A stretch of 64,000 bases of DNA from Parvularcula sp. IMCC14364 (GCF_030758415.1 NZ_CP132334.1:558001-622000); one strand, 5' to 3'; positions 52,269 through 62,390 are shown, numbered from the stretch's first letter. Program-made: numbers and translations. The notes: generated by a model not told the origin, from the letters alone.

Positions 52269-52883
52269 TTATAGTATGCGTTTAGCATGTGCAACTGAAA
52301 AAGCTGATCGCTCTGTCACGATCCAGTCGAGGAACGCATCATGCGCATCGCGTGGTAAAAGCTGTGCCTTTTGGTCAGCATAGGCGTAGCCCACGGCCGT
52401 GACCGGGCCAGTCTTGCGGCGGGTGTTCAGGGTGCGGTCATAATATCCACCGCCCATGCCCAAGCGGGTGCCGTCGGTCTTGTATGCGAGCAGGGGGCAG
52501 AGGATGATATCCGGCGAGCAGAGAGGCGCAGTAGGCGATGGCACCAGAATGCCATAACGCCCTTCGCACAGTTCTGTATCCGGACCATATTCGCGAAAGA
52601 CCAGCGCTGCGTCTCTTTTTTCCGTGACCGGCAGGCAAACGGTGATGTCATCAGCCCAGAGGGCTTCCACCAGCGGCCAGGTATCCAACTCGTTGTTCAC
52701 TGGAAAATAGACGCTGACTGTCTGGCCAGGGTGAGGAGCCAGGGCTCTGATGAACTGCGCTGCTGCATGACGTGGCGCATCAGGTCGTTGCGTCGCCAAC
52801 TCTTCACGCAATTTGCGCGCATGTTGACGCAAGACGCCTTTGGGGTCGGCGAATTTTCGTAAATCAAGCTCCGGAAAAATCAT
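52269..52883 (-). CDS. fau: 5-formyltetrahydrofolate cyclo-ligase
   Basis: Converts 5-formyl-THF to 5,10-methenyl-THF with ATP. The 204 residues contain LRKFADPKGVLRQHARKLRE, VSVYFPVNNELDTWPLVEAL, a proline-containing substrate loop, the ATP-binding KTDGTRLGMGGGYYDRTL and the C-terminal VGYAYADQKAQLLPRDAHD. The order zapA / 6S RNA / fau is conserved widely in proteobacteria, and all are on the same strand here. The last codons (AFSVAHAKRIL) differ from the duplicated copy, consistent with a break near the 3' end when the accessory segment entered. Confidence 0.94.
   Translation of the reverse strand: MIFPELDLRKFADPKGVLRQHARKLREELATQRPDAPRHAAAQFIRALAPHPGQTVSVYFPVNNELDTWPLVEALWADDITVCLPVTEKRDAALVFREYGPDTELCEGRYGILVPSPTAPLCSPDIILCPLLAYKTDGTRLGMGGGYYDRTLNTRRKTGPVTAVGYAYADQKAQLLPRDAHDAFLDWIVTERSAFSVAHAKRIL
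52309..52410 (-). repeat. Direct repeat, right copy (inside fau)
   Basis: Partner of 50093-50194, 101 of 102 identical bases. The distance between repeat starts is 2,216 bases. Confidence 0.9.
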
Positions 52884-52904
52884 CTGAGATCACCAAAACC
52901 ATAA

Positions 52905-53056
52905 AATGCCACCCTGGCCGTTGGACATGTATTTTCGCCCTGGACCCGAAGGTTCAGGTGGGCGCCGCTTATGCAAGACCACGGTCGAGCGCAGAGGCAG
53001 CTCCCGATAGAGAAGTTACGGCCCCGGGGAAATGAGTCCTGACGTGCCGGGCAGCC
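52905..53056 (-). ncRNA. ssrS: Probable 6S RNA (ssrS)
   Basis: The 181-base gap between zapA and fau is where 6S RNA sits in many proteobacteria. On the reverse strand it contains a hairpin CACCTGAACC-TTC-GGGTCCAGG, which mirrors the CACCTTGAACC / GGGTTCAAGG element of E. coli 6S RNA. The ends can form a closing stem (TGCC...AGGAC with GTCC...GGCA). 6S RNA binds the housekeeping RNA polymerase. The exact ends are estimates. Support is synteny plus the hairpin; no covariance search was possible. Confidence 0.65.
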
Positions 53057-53064
53057 AGATGTAG

Positions 53065-53397
53065 TTAGGTGTTTGAAGAGCTTTCTTCAAGGCGTTGTGT
53101 CACTTCACGCACTTTTTGCGTGGCAGCGTTCAGAACCCGTGCGGCGCCGTCTTCGCTGGTCATGCCGCTGGCTGTTTCAAGTTCCTCAATACGCATCTGC
53201 GCCTCACGCAACTCATCGCAGATCGTCAACCCGGCCAGCAGCATCAGCCGGGAGTCAGCAATGGCGCCAACATTGGTGGCGATGCGCTGCACCTGTGTAT
53301 CGAAGTAACTGGCCAGTTCCAGCAGCCGGTCTTCCTGTCCGTCATCGCAGGTGATGGTGTAGCTCTGGTTGTTTATCGACACAGTGACTTGCGCCAT
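53065..53397 (-). CDS. zapA: Cell division protein ZapA
   Basis: A 110-residue protein: VTVSINNQSYTITCDDGQED, RLLELASYFDTQVQRIATNV, DSRLMLLAGLTICDELREAQ and a C-terminal coiled coil. ZapA binds and bundles FtsZ filaments at the division site. The upstream small DUF4164-like gene ends four bases before its start, so they share an mRNA. The family normally has the same flanks (small coiled-coil protein upstream, 6S RNA and fau downstream). Confidence 0.92.
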   Translation of the reverse strand: MAQVTVSINNQSYTITCDDGQEDRLLELASYFDTQVQRIATNVGAIADSRLMLLAGLTICDELREAQMRIEELETASGMTSEDGAARVLNAATQKVREVTQRLEESSSNT

Positions 53398-53401
53398 CGA
53401 C

Positions 53402-53647
53402 TTATTCCTTCCGGCCTGAATGCTGGCCCGATTTCTGACTTTCGATCATCGCTTTCAGGTCAGTGATGACACTGGCCAGTTCCCGCGCTGCCTTGCCGGC
53501 ATGTTTCTGTGCTGCCTGCGCCTGACCTCTGGAAGTTGCAAGCGATTCGCCATGATCTGCGGCGGCCAGGACATTCTTTTCCACGCGCACACTCAGCTCT
53601 TCCAGAGCAATAGCAAGTTCCTGCACCGATTTTTCCAGTTTTGACAT
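53402..53647 (-). CDS. Small coiled-coil protein upstream of zapA (DUF4164-like)
   Basis: An 81-residue helical protein (MSKLEKSVQELAIALEELSV, then RVEKNVLAAADHG..., KHAGKAARELASVITDLKAM). It has heptad-like spacing and no membrane segment. A gene like this commonly precedes zapA in alphaproteobacteria. The function is unknown, but the operon suggests a division-related role. The ATG at 53647 begins the conserved part; the longer frame from 53779 crosses into the tkt promoter. Confidence 0.72.
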   Translation of the reverse strand: MSKLEKSVQELAIALEELSVRVEKNVLAAADHGESLATSRGQAQAAQKHAGKAARELASVITDLKAMIESQKSGQHSGRKE

Positions 53648-53801
53648 AAATACTAACCTCAACAGTAAAATAGCGGGCATCGCACCTCCCGTCCAGACAG
53701 ACCGGCGACAGGCTTTACGATACCGGTGCGCAGGGTTGACCCTGTGAAAGGCTGGGTGCATGTAGCGGGCAAAATTCATGTAATATCTTCAAGGCCCTGC
53801 C

Positions 53802-55799
53802 GTGACCTCACAGCCCTTCCCGAGTGCCATAGATCAAAAAATGTCTGCCGCAATAGCTGCCTTGTCCATGGACGCGGTGGAGCAGGCCAATTCCGGCCAT
53901 CCAGGTATGCCCATGGGCATGGCGGATGTGGCAACCGTTCTGTTTTCCCGAATTATGAAATTTGACGCAAGCGCACCGAACTGGCCGGATCGGGACCGTT
54001 TCGTCCTGTCTGCCGGTCATGGGTCCATGCTTGTCTATTCATTGGCCTATTTGCTCGGCTATGCGGGCATGGATCTGGCCCAGTTGAAGAATTTCCGGCA
54101 ACTCGGGTCAAAAACAGCCGGCCATCCGGAAGTCGGGCACGCGCCGGGCGTCGAGACAACCACAGGCCCGCTGGGTCAGGGCATTGGCAATGCGGTTGGC
54201 ATGGCGATTGCCGAAGCCCATATGAGCGCGCGCTACGGTGATGGCATCGTAGACCATTACACATACGCCATTGCTGGTGATGGCTGCCTGATGGAAGGCA
54301 TCAGTCAGGAGTCCATTGCTTTGGCCGGGCATCTCAAGCTCAGCAAGCTGATTGTTCTTTGGGATGACAATGGCATCACTATTGATGGGGCTGTCTCGCT
54401 TTCTGACTCAACGGATCAGTTGGCGAGGTTTGAAGCCTCTGGCTGGCAGGTTGACCGTGTTGACGGGCACGACATGGCAGCCGTTGAAGCTGCGATCCTG
54501 AAGGCCCAGACGACACAAAGGCCGTCGCTGATCGCCTGCAAGACGATTATCGGGCGCGGCGCCAATAAAAAAGCAGGCAGTTCAGCAGCGCATGGTGCGC
54601 CATTGGGGGCAGAGGAAATTGCTTTTGCGCGCGATAGTCTCGACTGGCCGCATGAGCCATTTGAGGTACCAGCGGATATTCTTGAAAGCTGGAGAGAGGC
54701 AGGCATGCGTGGTGCCGCGAAGCATGAGGCATGGTCCGCCCGGCTCGAGACATCGGATAATGCAGCGCTGTTCAATGCCGCCTGGGAAAATGATTTCGAC
54801 GCTGACCTTTCTGCGGCCATCGACGCACATATCAAGGCACTGTTGGCCGAGCCGCAAAAAGTGGCAACGCGCAAAGCCTCTCAACTCGCGCTGGACGTGA
54901 TCAATCAGGCTGTGCCCACAACCATCGGTGGCTCTGCGGACCTGACGGGATCCAACAATACCAAGACGGGCAGTCTCGATATTCTGAGTGCCGACAATCC
55001 GGCAGGGCGATACCTTTACTATGGTATCCGCGAGCATGGCATGGCAGCTGCCATGAACGGTATGGCGTTGCATGGCGGCGTCACACCTTATGCGGGCACA
55101 TTTCTGGTGTTTACAGATTATTGCCGCCCGGCCATTCGCCTGTCTGCGCTGATGGAGCAGCAGGTCATTTATGTCATGACGCATGACTCGATTGGCCTTG
55201 GGGAAGACGGGCCAACCCATCAGCCGGTGGAGCATCTGGCTGCTTTGCGGGCGATCCCTAATCTGCATGTTTTTCGGCCCGCCGATGTTATCGAAACAGC
55301 AGAATGCTGGCAGGCGGCGCTTTCCCTGAAAAATGCGCCCAGCATTCTTGCGCTCTCGCGTCAGGGACTGGAGCAGGTAAGGCTCGATGCAACATCAGAA
55401 AATCTCTGTGCCAAAGGCGGCTATGTTCTGTCTGAGAACGTAGATGCGCAAGTGACGCTCATTGCGACAGGCTCGGAAATTGACATCGCCATGGCTGCCA
55501 GAGAGCAGCTCGCGGATGCCGGTATAAGATCCCGCATTGTCTCCATGCCCTGTCAGGAGCTTTTCGTTGCGCAGGGGCGTGACTATATGTCCAGTGTGCT
55601 CGGTGACAGGCCACGCATCATCATTGAAGCAGGTATCCGCCAGGGCTGGGACCGGTTCATTTATACGGACGGTTGTGGCAAGGGCGATTTCGTCGGCATG
55701 GACAGTTTCGGCGCCAGTGCGCCAGCAAAAGATTTGTTTCAGCATTTCGGCATCACGCCGGAGGCCGTTGTCGAAAAGGCAAAGGCGTTACTAACTTAA
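53802..55799 (+). CDS. tkt: Transketolase
   Basis: A thiamine-diphosphate enzyme of the pentose-phosphate and Calvin-type interconversions. The 665 residues contain [20 protein letters not shown], the TPP-binding [20 protein letters not shown] with GDG...[16 protein letters not shown], and the Pyr domain [20 protein letters not shown] with catalytic Glu. [15 protein letters not shown] and [19 protein letters not shown] follow. The start is probably GTG at 53802 (AAGGCCCTGCC upstream). An ATG at 53841 lies just before the conserved region. It heads the tkt-gap-pgk-fba cluster, with gap 12 bases later. It diverges from the zapA operon. Confidence 0.96.
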   Translation: MTSQPFPSAIDQKMSAAIAALSMDAVEQANSGHPGMPMGMADVATVLFSRIMKFDASAPNWPDRDRFVLSAGHGSMLVYSLAYLLGYAGMDLAQLKNFRQLGSKTAGHPEVGHAPGVETTTGPLGQGIGNAVGMAIAEAHMSARYGDGIVDHYTYAIAGDGCLMEGISQESIALAGHLKLSKLIVLWDDNGITIDGAVSLSDSTDQLARFEASGWQVDRVDGHDMAAVEAAILKAQTTQRPSLIACKTIIGRGANKKAGSSAAHGAPLGAEEIAFARDSLDWPHEPFEVPADILESWREAGMRGAAKHEAWSARLETSDNAALFNAAWENDFDADLSAAIDAHIKALLAEPQKVATRKASQLALDVINQAVPTTIGGSADLTGSNNTKTGSLDILSADNPAGRYLYYGIREHGMAAAMNGMALHGGVTPYAGTFLVFTDYCRPAIRLSALMEQQVIYVMTHDSIGLGEDGPTHQPVEHLAALRAIPNLHVFRPADVIETAECWQAALSLKNAPSILALSRQGLEQVRLDATSENLCAKGGYVLSENVDAQVTLIATGSEIDIAMAAREQLADAGIRSRIVSMPCQELFVAQGRDYMSSVLGDRPRIIIEAGIRQGWDRFIYTDGCGKGDFVGMDSFGASAPAKDLFQHFGITPEAVVEKAKALLT

Positions 55800-55811
55800 G
55801 GAGTATCTCTC

Positions 55812-56819
55812 ATGGCAATTCGTGTAGGTATCAATGGTTTTGGCCGGATCGGTCGTCTGGCGCTGCGCTCTCTGGTTGAGCATAATGTCAGCGATATCGA
55901 GGTTGTCGCAATCAACGACCTCGGGCCTGTGGAAACCAATGCACATCTCCTGCAATATGACTCAATCCACGGGCGTTTCAGGAATGAAGTCAAGGTCTCC
56001 GGCAATACGATTGATCCGGGCACAGGTCCGATCAAGGTTTTTTCAGAACGTGACCCGGCCAAACTGCCCTGGGGTGAGAATGGTGTGGACATTGTTTTTG
56101 AATGCACAGGTATTTTCGCCAGCAAGGAGAAAGCGTCTGCCCATCTGGAAGGTGGGGCCAAGCGCGTTCTGGTTTCTGCGCCGGCATCCGGCGCGGACAA
56201 GACAATCGTCTATGGCGTGAACCACGACCAGTTGAGCGCGGAAGATGTGGTTGTTTCCAACGCCTCCTGTACCACGAACTGTCTCGCGCCAATCGCCAAG
56301 GTACTGCATGATACAGTCGGCATTGAGCGTGGCTACATGACCACCATTCACTCTTATACCGGTGACCAGCCGACACTCGATACACTGCACAAGGACCTTT
56401 ATCGTGCACGCGCTGCGGCCAGCTCCATGATCCCGACTTCAACCGGCGCCGCCAAAGCGGTTGGCCTTGTGTTGCCGGCCCTGAACGGCAAGCTGGATGG
56501 CTCCTCAATTCGTGTGCCAACACCGAATGTTTCTGTTGTGGACCTCGTCTGTACGCCCTCGCGCGACACAACAGTAGAGGAAGTCAACAATGCCATGAAG
56601 GAAGCATCAGAAGGCCCATTGAAGGGTGTGCTCGGCTATATCGAAGCGCCGCTGGTGTCTGCGGACTTCAACCATGATCCACATTCCTCATTGTTCGCCG
56701 CACCACAGACCCAGATCCTTGAAGGAAAACTGGTGCGTGTCCTGAGCTGGTATGACAACGAGTGGGGTTTCTCAACACGCATGGCCGACACGGCCAGGGT
56801 CATGGCATCGTTCCTGTAG
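55812..56819 (+). CDS. gap: Glyceraldehyde-3-phosphate dehydrogenase
   Basis: A 335-residue NAD-dependent enzyme (type I). It has [20 protein letters not shown], the active-site [19 protein letters not shown] with catalytic Cys and downstream His, [19 protein letters not shown] and [16 protein letters not shown]. The start codon follows AAGGAGTATCTCTC. It is expressed with tkt upstream (12 bases) and pgk downstream (49 bases). Confidence 0.98.
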   Translation: MAIRVGINGFGRIGRLALRSLVEHNVSDIEVVAINDLGPVETNAHLLQYDSIHGRFRNEVKVSGNTIDPGTGPIKVFSERDPAKLPWGENGVDIVFECTGIFASKEKASAHLEGGAKRVLVSAPASGADKTIVYGVNHDQLSAEDVVVSNASCTTNCLAPIAKVLHDTVGIERGYMTTIHSYTGDQPTLDTLHKDLYRARAAASSMIPTSTGAAKAVGLVLPALNGKLDGSSIRVPTPNVSVVDLVCTPSRDTTVEEVNNAMKEASEGPLKGVLGYIEAPLVSADFNHDPHSSLFAAPQTQILEGKLVRVLSWYDNEWGFSTRMADTARVMASFL

Positions 56820-56868
56820 GCCGAGACCTGCGTGCGGCATGTGCGATACTGAAAACGGATGAGAGACA

Positions 56869-58062
56869 ATGAGCTTCAGGAAGATTGACGACATATCCGA
56901 CATCGCAGGTAAAAGAGCGCTGGTCAGGGTAGATTTCAATGTGCCGATGGCTGACGGCAAGGTAAGCGATGCCACCCGGCTTGAGCGGGCATTGCCGACC
57001 ATCCGTGATCTGGTCTCACGTTCCGCCAAGGTGATTCTTTTGTCGCATTTCGGGCGACCAAAGGGCGCGCGCGTGCCGGAGATGTCGCTCGCGCCGGTGG
57101 CAGAAGCACTGCGCTCCCTGCTGGATTGCGAAGTCCATTTTGCTGAGGACTGTATTGGCGATGCGGCCAAGATTGCCGTGTCCACAATGCGGGGCGGCGA
57201 AGTGCTGCTTTTGGAAAATACCCGCTTCCATGCCGGCGAGGAAGCCAATGACCCGGCTTTTGCCCAAGAGCTCGCTGAAAATGGCGATCTTTACATCAAT
57301 GACGCTTTTTCCGCCGCGCACCGTGCCCACGCTTCTACGGAGGGCGTGGCACATCTGTTGCCGGCCGCTGCAGGCCGGGCCATGGAAAGGGAGCTGGACT
57401 ATCTCGCCGCTGCGCTCAGTGCGCCAGAGCGCCCGATGATGGCTGTTGTCGGTGGCGCCAAGGTGTCCACAAAACTTGATGTGCTGACGAACCTTATCGA
57501 CAAGGCCGACTATCTTGTCGTGGGCGGCGGCATGGCCAACACTTTCCTGCTGGCTCTTGGCCGGACCATTGGCAAGTCCCTGGCTGAGCCGGATCTGGTC
57601 GCCAAGGCACAGGAGATCATCGAAAAAGCCAAGGCCAATGCCTGTGAAATTCTGTTGCCGCAAGATGTGGTTGTGGCAACGGAGTTTGTCGCCGGGGCTA
57701 AATCCAACGCGAAATCGGCCGATGATGTCGCTGCCACAGAAATGATTCTGGATCTTGGCCCGGCCAGTGTCGATCAGATTGCTGAAAAAATGGAACGCTG
57801 CAAAACGCTGGTCTGGAATGGCCCGCTGGGCGCTTTCGAGACAGAGCCGTTTCATGTCGCAACTGTTGAGGCTGCCAGGTTCGCCGGCAAACTGGCCCGT
57901 GCGGGCAAGCTGGTCGCGGTCGCAGGCGGGGGGGATACGGTAGCAGCTCTCAATCAGGCCGGTGTCGCAGACGATTTTACCTATATTTCAACGGCTGGTG
58001 GAGCCTTCCTGGAATGGATGGAAGGCAAGTCCTTGCCGGGTGTTGAAGCGCTGAGAAAATAA
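56869..58062 (+). CDS. pgk: Phosphoglycerate kinase
   Basis: A 397-residue two-lobed kinase. Substrate lobe: [40 protein letters not shown] and [20 protein letters not shown]. Nucleotide lobe: [54 protein letters not shown] and [20 protein letters not shown]. No defect is seen. It follows gap and precedes the class I aldolase by 42 bases. Confidence 0.98.
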   Translation: MSFRKIDDISDIAGKRALVRVDFNVPMADGKVSDATRLERALPTIRDLVSRSAKVILLSHFGRPKGARVPEMSLAPVAEALRSLLDCEVHFAEDCIGDAAKIAVSTMRGGEVLLLENTRFHAGEEANDPAFAQELAENGDLYINDAFSAAHRAHASTEGVAHLLPAAAGRAMERELDYLAAALSAPERPMMAVVGGAKVSTKLDVLTNLIDKADYLVVGGGMANTFLLALGRTIGKSLAEPDLVAKAQEIIEKAKANACEILLPQDVVVATEFVAGAKSNAKSADDVAATEMILDLGPASVDQIAEKMERCKTLVWNGPLGAFETEPFHVATVEAARFAGKLARAGKLVAVAGGGDTVAALNQAGVADDFTYISTAGGAFLEWMEGKSLPGVEALRK

Positions 58063-58104
58063 ACCGTAAACAGAACAGTTATTCGAGTATTAAGGAGACG
58101 ACAA

Positions 58105-59145
58105 ATGAGTCTTGAGGAATTGAACCGCATCGCTGTTGCGATGATCGCGCCTGGCAAGGGCATTCTGGCAGCTGATGAGTCAACGGGCACCATCAAGAAA
58201 CGCTTTGATTCAATCAATGTGGAATCCACAGAGGAAAATCGCCGCGATTATCGCGAGATGCTGTTCCGCACGACGCAAGCCATGGAGAACCATGTTTCAG
58301 GTGTCATCCTCTTTGATGAAACGCTCCGCCAGAAAGCTGCAGATGGCATGCCGCTGGTGAAACTCATTCAGGATGCCGGCTCCATTCCAGGCATCAAGGT
58401 CGACAAGGGCGCGAAGGCCCTGCCGGGTTTTCCGGGTGAAACAGTCACAGAAGGTCTCGACGGCTTGCGCGAACGCCTCGCTGAGTATCATGACCTTGGT
58501 GCGCGCTTTGCAAAATGGCGCGCTGTGATTGACATCTCCCGTGGCGGCGACATAACCATGCCGGGCTGGGGCTGTATCAAGGCGAATGCGCACGCGCTCG
58601 CGCGTTATGCCGCGCTGTGTCAGGAAGCAGGCATTGTGCCAATCGTCGAACCGGAAGTCCTGATGGACGGGGACCACACGGCAGACCGCTGCTATGATGT
58701 GACGCACTGGGCGTTGAAAACGCTGTATGCAGAACTGTTTGATGCCAATGTTGCTCTTGAAGGCACGATTCTGAAGCCAAACATGATCGTTTCCGGCAAG
58801 AAATGCCCCACACAGGCCGGCATTGAAGAGGTCGCCGAGAAAACGGTAAAATGTTTCCGCGATGCTGTTCCGGCAGCGGTGCCCGGCATTGTGTTCCTCT
58901 CAGGCGGTCAGTCTGATAGGGAGGCCACAGCGCATCTTAATGCCATGAATGCACAATACAAAGACCAAATGCCCTGGCAGTTGTCCTTCTCTTATGGCCG
59001 TGCCCTACAGGCGGCGCCGCTACAGGCGTGGGGTGGAAAAAAGGAAAATGTTGCCGCTGCGCAGGCCGCTTTTGCCCACAGGGCCAAAATGAACGGCCTT
59101 GCCCAACTGGGTGACTGGTCGCAGGGTCTCGAACAGGCAGCCTGA
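58105..59145 (+). CDS. fba: Class I fructose-bisphosphate aldolase
   Basis: A 346-residue Schiff-base aldolase (class I) rather than the metal-dependent class II. It has GKGILAADESTGTIKKRFDS, GVILFDETLRQKAADGMPLV, KWRAVIDISR, IVPIVEPEVLMDGDHTADRC and the Schiff-base Lys in LEGTILKPNMIVSGKKC, plus SFSYGRALQAAPLQAWGG. The ATG follows AAGGAGACGACAA. The gene is fourth in the tkt-gap-pgk-fba cluster. Confidence 0.96.
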   Translation: MSLEELNRIAVAMIAPGKGILAADESTGTIKKRFDSINVESTEENRRDYREMLFRTTQAMENHVSGVILFDETLRQKAADGMPLVKLIQDAGSIPGIKVDKGAKALPGFPGETVTEGLDGLRERLAEYHDLGARFAKWRAVIDISRGGDITMPGWGCIKANAHALARYAALCQEAGIVPIVEPEVLMDGDHTADRCYDVTHWALKTLYAELFDANVALEGTILKPNMIVSGKKCPTQAGIEEVAEKTVKCFRDAVPAAVPGIVFLSGGQSDREATAHLNAMNAQYKDQMPWQLSFSYGRALQAAPLQAWGGKKENVAAAQAAFAHRAKMNGLAQLGDWSQGLEQAA

Positions 59146-59157
59146 TCCTTGTCCTCC

Positions 59158-59553
59158 ATGTCGGAAATGAGCCGTGATCTGATCTTCTGGCCAGTTGCGG
59201 CTCACTTTTTTCTGCTGGTCTTTCTCTATGCGTGGTTGTCCCTCGTGCGTTTTGAGCAGCGGGCAGGCAAAGCCGTGGCAGGGCTTGAAGCGCGCATTTC
59301 CGCCAACCTGTCCAACCAGTTTGAAGCGCCCCTGCTTTTTTATGCGATCATCATTCTTCTCTGGACGGAAAACCTGATCAGCCTGACGCAGCTTGTGCTG
59401 GCCTGGCTTTTCATTGCCGGGCGGTTGCTGCATACGGCCATTCACACCCTCACGTCCGGGGTGATCCTGCGCGGCATGGTCTTCATGATAAATTTCGTGG
59501 CTGTTTTCGGCTTGTGGGGATTGTTCCTCAAGGATCGATTATTCGGAGGCTGA
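59158..59553 (+). CDS. MAPEG-family membrane protein
   Basis: A 131-residue protein with four hydrophobic helices. NQFEAPLLFYAIIILLWTEN is the MAPEG signature (N-x-x-E-x-P-x-F-x); AWLFIAGRLLHTAIH follows with the typical R-x-x-H. The family includes glutathione S-transferase-like and lipid-handling proteins, and the bacterial role is largely unknown. Starts at ATG 59158 or 59167; a TTG at 59149 is also in frame. It sits 12 bases after fba and four bases before the thiE-like gene, so the three are probably co-transcribed. Confidence 0.82.
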   Translation: MSEMSRDLIFWPVAAHFFLLVFLYAWLSLVRFEQRAGKAVAGLEARISANLSNQFEAPLLFYAIIILLWTENLISLTQLVLAWLFIAGRLLHTAIHTLTSGVILRGMVFMINFVAVFGLWGLFLKDRLFGG

Positions 59554-59557
59554 CAGA

Positions 59558-60202
59558 ATGCGTGACCAGGCGTGCCGACTTTACCTCATTACACCCGCAC
59601 AGATTGATGATGCTGGCAGCTTTTGTGCTGAACTGGAAAACCTGCTTGTGGCAGGGCAGGGCACAGCCGCTGAAATTGCCTGTCTTCAGTTGCGCCTGAA
59701 AAACGTGCCGGATGAAACCGTTCTGGCGATGGCACGGGCAATTCTGCCCGTTGCCCACAAATATGACTGCGCGTTTCTGATCAATGACCGGCCTGATCTG
59801 GCGAAATCAGCCGGGGCCGATGGCGCCCATATCGGCCAGTCGGATATGGCATATGCCCGGGCGCGTGACATGCTGGGCCCTGAGGCGTCCATCGGGGTGA
59901 CCTGCCACGCCTCGCGCCATCTCGCAATGCAGGCCGGGGAAGCGGGCGCCGACTATGTTGCGTTTGGCGCCTTTTACCCCACCACCACCAAAGAGGTGAG
60001 CCATCAGGCGGAGCCTGAAATCCTCACGGCCTGGAGCCAGATGACTACGGTCCCCTGCGTAGCCATCGGCGGCATAACGCCTGAAAACGCGCGCCCGCTG
60101 GTTGCCGCCGGGGCTGATTTTCTCGCTGTGTCCGGCACTATCTGGCATCATCCGGGCGGGCCTGCCGTGGCCATGGAAGCGTTCGCAGCAGTGCTGGATT
60201 AA
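59558..60202 (+). CDS. thiE: Thiamine-phosphate synthase-like protein (ThiE)
   Basis: A 214-residue TIM-barrel protein. Family elements are RLYLITPAQIDDAGSFCAEL, CLQLRLKNVPDE (in ThiE normally Q-x-R-x-K), CAFLINDRPDLAKSAGADGA, HIGQSDMAYARARDMLG, GADYVAFGAFYPTTTKE and PCVAIGGITPENARPLVAAG. ThiE joins the pyrimidine and thiazole phosphates in thiamine synthesis. It lies four bases after the MAPEG gene and ends the glycolytic cluster. No other thi gene is adjacent. Confidence 0.87.
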   Translation: MRDQACRLYLITPAQIDDAGSFCAELENLLVAGQGTAAEIACLQLRLKNVPDETVLAMARAILPVAHKYDCAFLINDRPDLAKSAGADGAHIGQSDMAYARARDMLGPEASIGVTCHASRHLAMQAGEAGADYVAFGAFYPTTTKEVSHQAEPEILTAWSQMTTVPCVAIGGITPENARPLVAAGADFLAVSGTIWHHPGGPAVAMEAFAAVLD

Positions 60203-60397
60203 CGCGGTCTGTGAACGCGTCTTGTGCTGACTGAAAAAAACTGGCAGCGCTTCAGGGGGAATATTTATGGCCACGTTTGGCCGTTTCTGCCTTATTCAAC
60301 CATCAGGGCGAGGGGCTAAAGTCGCCGTAAAGCGATTACTGAGTGGATAGGCTGACGTCTCTGGATTTGGAAACAATGGGCCGCTAAATTCATCAAG

Positions 60398-60808
60398 ATG
60401 AAACAGATTTTATCAGCCATATCGCTTATTGTAGCCGACTATGATGAAGCTATAGAGTTCTACGTCACTAAGCTCGGCTTCGATCTTTTGGAGGATATGC
60501 CACTAAGTGCTGATAAAAGGTGGGTGAGAGTAGCGCCACCTAACGCTTGCGCACAAGGCAGCTCGCTTCTGCTTGCAAAAGCAGCGAGTGAAAATCAGAA
60601 TAAAGCTATTGGCAACCAAACTGGTGGTCGTGTTTTCCTTTTTCTTCATACCGATGATTTTGAGCGAGACTATTCAAGGTTCAAACATGCGGGTGTGAAT
60701 TTTCGGGAAGAACCGAGAAATGAGAGCTACGGGCGCGTTGTTGTGTTTGAGGATTTATACGGAAACTTATGGGACTTGATCCAAAACAACAGTGCTTCTG
60801 ATGAGTAA
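60398..60808 (+). CDS. VOC-family protein (glyoxalase/bleomycin-resistance fold)
   Basis: A 136-residue single VOC domain: ISLIVADYDEAIEFYVTKLG, FDLLEDMPLSADKRWVRVAP and GGRVFLFLHTDDFERDYSRF, then REEPRNESYGRVVVFEDLYG and NLWDLIQ. The His and Glu positions for metal binding appear (HTDD, FEDLYGN). Its base composition is more AT-rich than the glycolytic genes before it. The substrate is unknown; members range from dioxygenases to antibiotic-binding proteins. Confidence 0.86.
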   Translation: MKQILSAISLIVADYDEAIEFYVTKLGFDLLEDMPLSADKRWVRVAPPNACAQGSSLLLAKAASENQNKAIGNQTGGRVFLFLHTDDFERDYSRFKHAGVNFREEPRNESYGRVVVFEDLYGNLWDLIQNNSASDE

Positions 60809-60947
60809 ATGCTGTATTAATTCGATCAGTATAACGATACCTTAGGTTAATGCATTAAACGACGCTCCACGAAATATGTGCACCATCCTAAAGTGACAAA
60901 ATTCTTCTTGGTCATCTTAAGTCGCCCTGAAACGGACGCTCATTAAA

Positions 60948-62390
60948 TTATTCGCGCGTTACTTGGTATGCCGGAGCGGCGCGACTAGATGCACAGTTTT
61001 CGGAAGCGCTGGTCATCAGAAAAGCTTCAGGCGCATCCAAAAAGTCGGCACTGATAGACATCGCGCAGCCATCACCTCCCCATTGCTGCGTGGAGCTATG
61101 GCTGCCACCTCGTATTGTTACGACCATACTGTTCGGAAGCGTCTTAGCTGCCAACTCACCCCATTTTGGAGGGGTGAGGGGATCAAACTCTCCTGCAATA
61201 ATTAAGGTTGGAACATTTGAAACAACGGGTTCCGTGATCCTCGGGTCGATTGCTGGCACAGCCCAGGCGTCACATAACTCTGGATCAATAGCTGCGCTTT
61301 CATAGCCACCGAGAACCTTGCCTGGATTTTCAGAATTGCTTCTTTCGCTGAAGGGTAAAGCTTCGCTACACCAGACCGAAAACCGCATACCCCATGCAAA
61401 GTCGGAGGCTTGCGGTGGGTCAGCTAATGCACTGAAGAGTTCCGGTTCCAGCTTAGCCACCTGATCCATCATCATTGGAGCGCGACGAACGCCGCTCTCC
61501 GAAGTAATCTGGATGAGCGATACAAGACTTGGGGCGGTCACAGTCTCATCAAACGTATCAATCTTGAGCGGCGAGGCTGAAACCTCTGCTATAGTCTGGA
61601 AAAAGCGTTCTTCCAAAGCTGGAAAAGCTTCAGCGCAATCAGGTTGAGCTGCACAGTCTCTGGCGATCGCACGTAATGCATTCTCAAAATTTTGGGCGCT
61701 TTCGTCGTCATATTTTGCATTTGGCGGGAGCGGCGAGTCGAGCACCATAGATTCTACACTGCTGCCGTAGATCTTGGCATAAATGAGCGCCAATCGCGTG
61801 CCATAGGACCCTCCATACAAGCTCCAAGATTCAATCTCCAAAGCTTGACGAAGGGCCTCGAGGTCAGCCGCACTGGTAATGCTATTATAAGTCCCGAGGC
61901 GAACGCCTGATGCTTCTAATCGCGTCTTACATGCGCGGACTGAGGTGACTTGATCAGAACTCGTGGCGACCGCATCACGATATTCGGGACACATCAGTGC
62001 TGGTGTCGCATAGTGAGTGCCGCGTTGCCCAATGACGATAAAGTCTCGATCTTTCAGCCAAGGATAGGCACCTGGAAAAGCAGCTGTTCGCATTGCAGCG
62101 GTGCCAGGGCCACCTGCGAGGTACACGACCGGACTTTTATTAGACTCTGATTTGGAGTGTATGATTGCGACTGGTAATCGAACATCCGTCGATTGAGGGT
62201 CGATTCGATCTTCTGGAACGATGAGCCAACCCAATGTTGCATTGAAAGAAGCTGGAACAGCCACAGGAAAATCCTGTCCTGTCGCTATGGCTTCGAATCT
62301 GGGTCTCTCTACAAACTCTGAGATGGGTGTTTGACACGCCGCCAAAATTATAAAAAGCACACTTGAGAGGACAACTTTTGGGTGCATCAC
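60948..62390 (-). CDS. Alpha/beta hydrolase of the S33 (TAP-like) family, lipoprotein
   Basis: A 480-residue exported enzyme with lipoprotein leader MMHPKVVLSSVLFIILAAC. Hydrolase features are VVYLAGGPGTAAMR (oxyanion HGGPG-like), the nucleophile elbow SLYGGSYGTRLALIYA, the acid in TLIIAGEFDPLTPPKWG and the catalytic His in IRGGSHSSTQQW. Cysteines in DCAAQPDCAEAF and near the end may form disulfides. Relatives are tripeptidyl or prolyl aminopeptidases. It stands alone, divergent from the following Sel1 gene. Confidence 0.88.
   Translation of the reverse strand: MMHPKVVLSSVLFIILAACQTPISEFVERPRFEAIATGQDFPVAVPASFNATLGWLIVPEDRIDPQSTDVRLPVAIIHSKSESNKSPVVYLAGGPGTAAMRTAAFPGAYPWLKDRDFIVIGQRGTHYATPALMCPEYRDAVATSSDQVTSVRACKTRLEASGVRLGTYNSITSAADLEALRQALEIESWSLYGGSYGTRLALIYAKIYGSSVESMVLDSPLPPNAKYDDESAQNFENALRAIARDCAAQPDCAEAFPALEERFFQTIAEVSASPLKIDTFDETVTAPSLVSLIQITSESGVRRAPMMMDQVAKLEPELFSALADPPQASDFAWGMRFSVWCSEALPFSERSNSENPGKVLGGYESAAIDPELCDAWAVPAIDPRITEPVVSNVPTLIIAGEFDPLTPPKWGELAAKTLPNSMVVTIRGGSHSSTQQWGGDGCAMSISADFLDAPEAFLMTSASENCASSRAAPAYQVTRE

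Noticed and set aside
60398-60808. Reading the VOC protein as a specific antibiotic-resistance gene
   Set aside because: The fold covers many functions and nothing here points to a particular drug.
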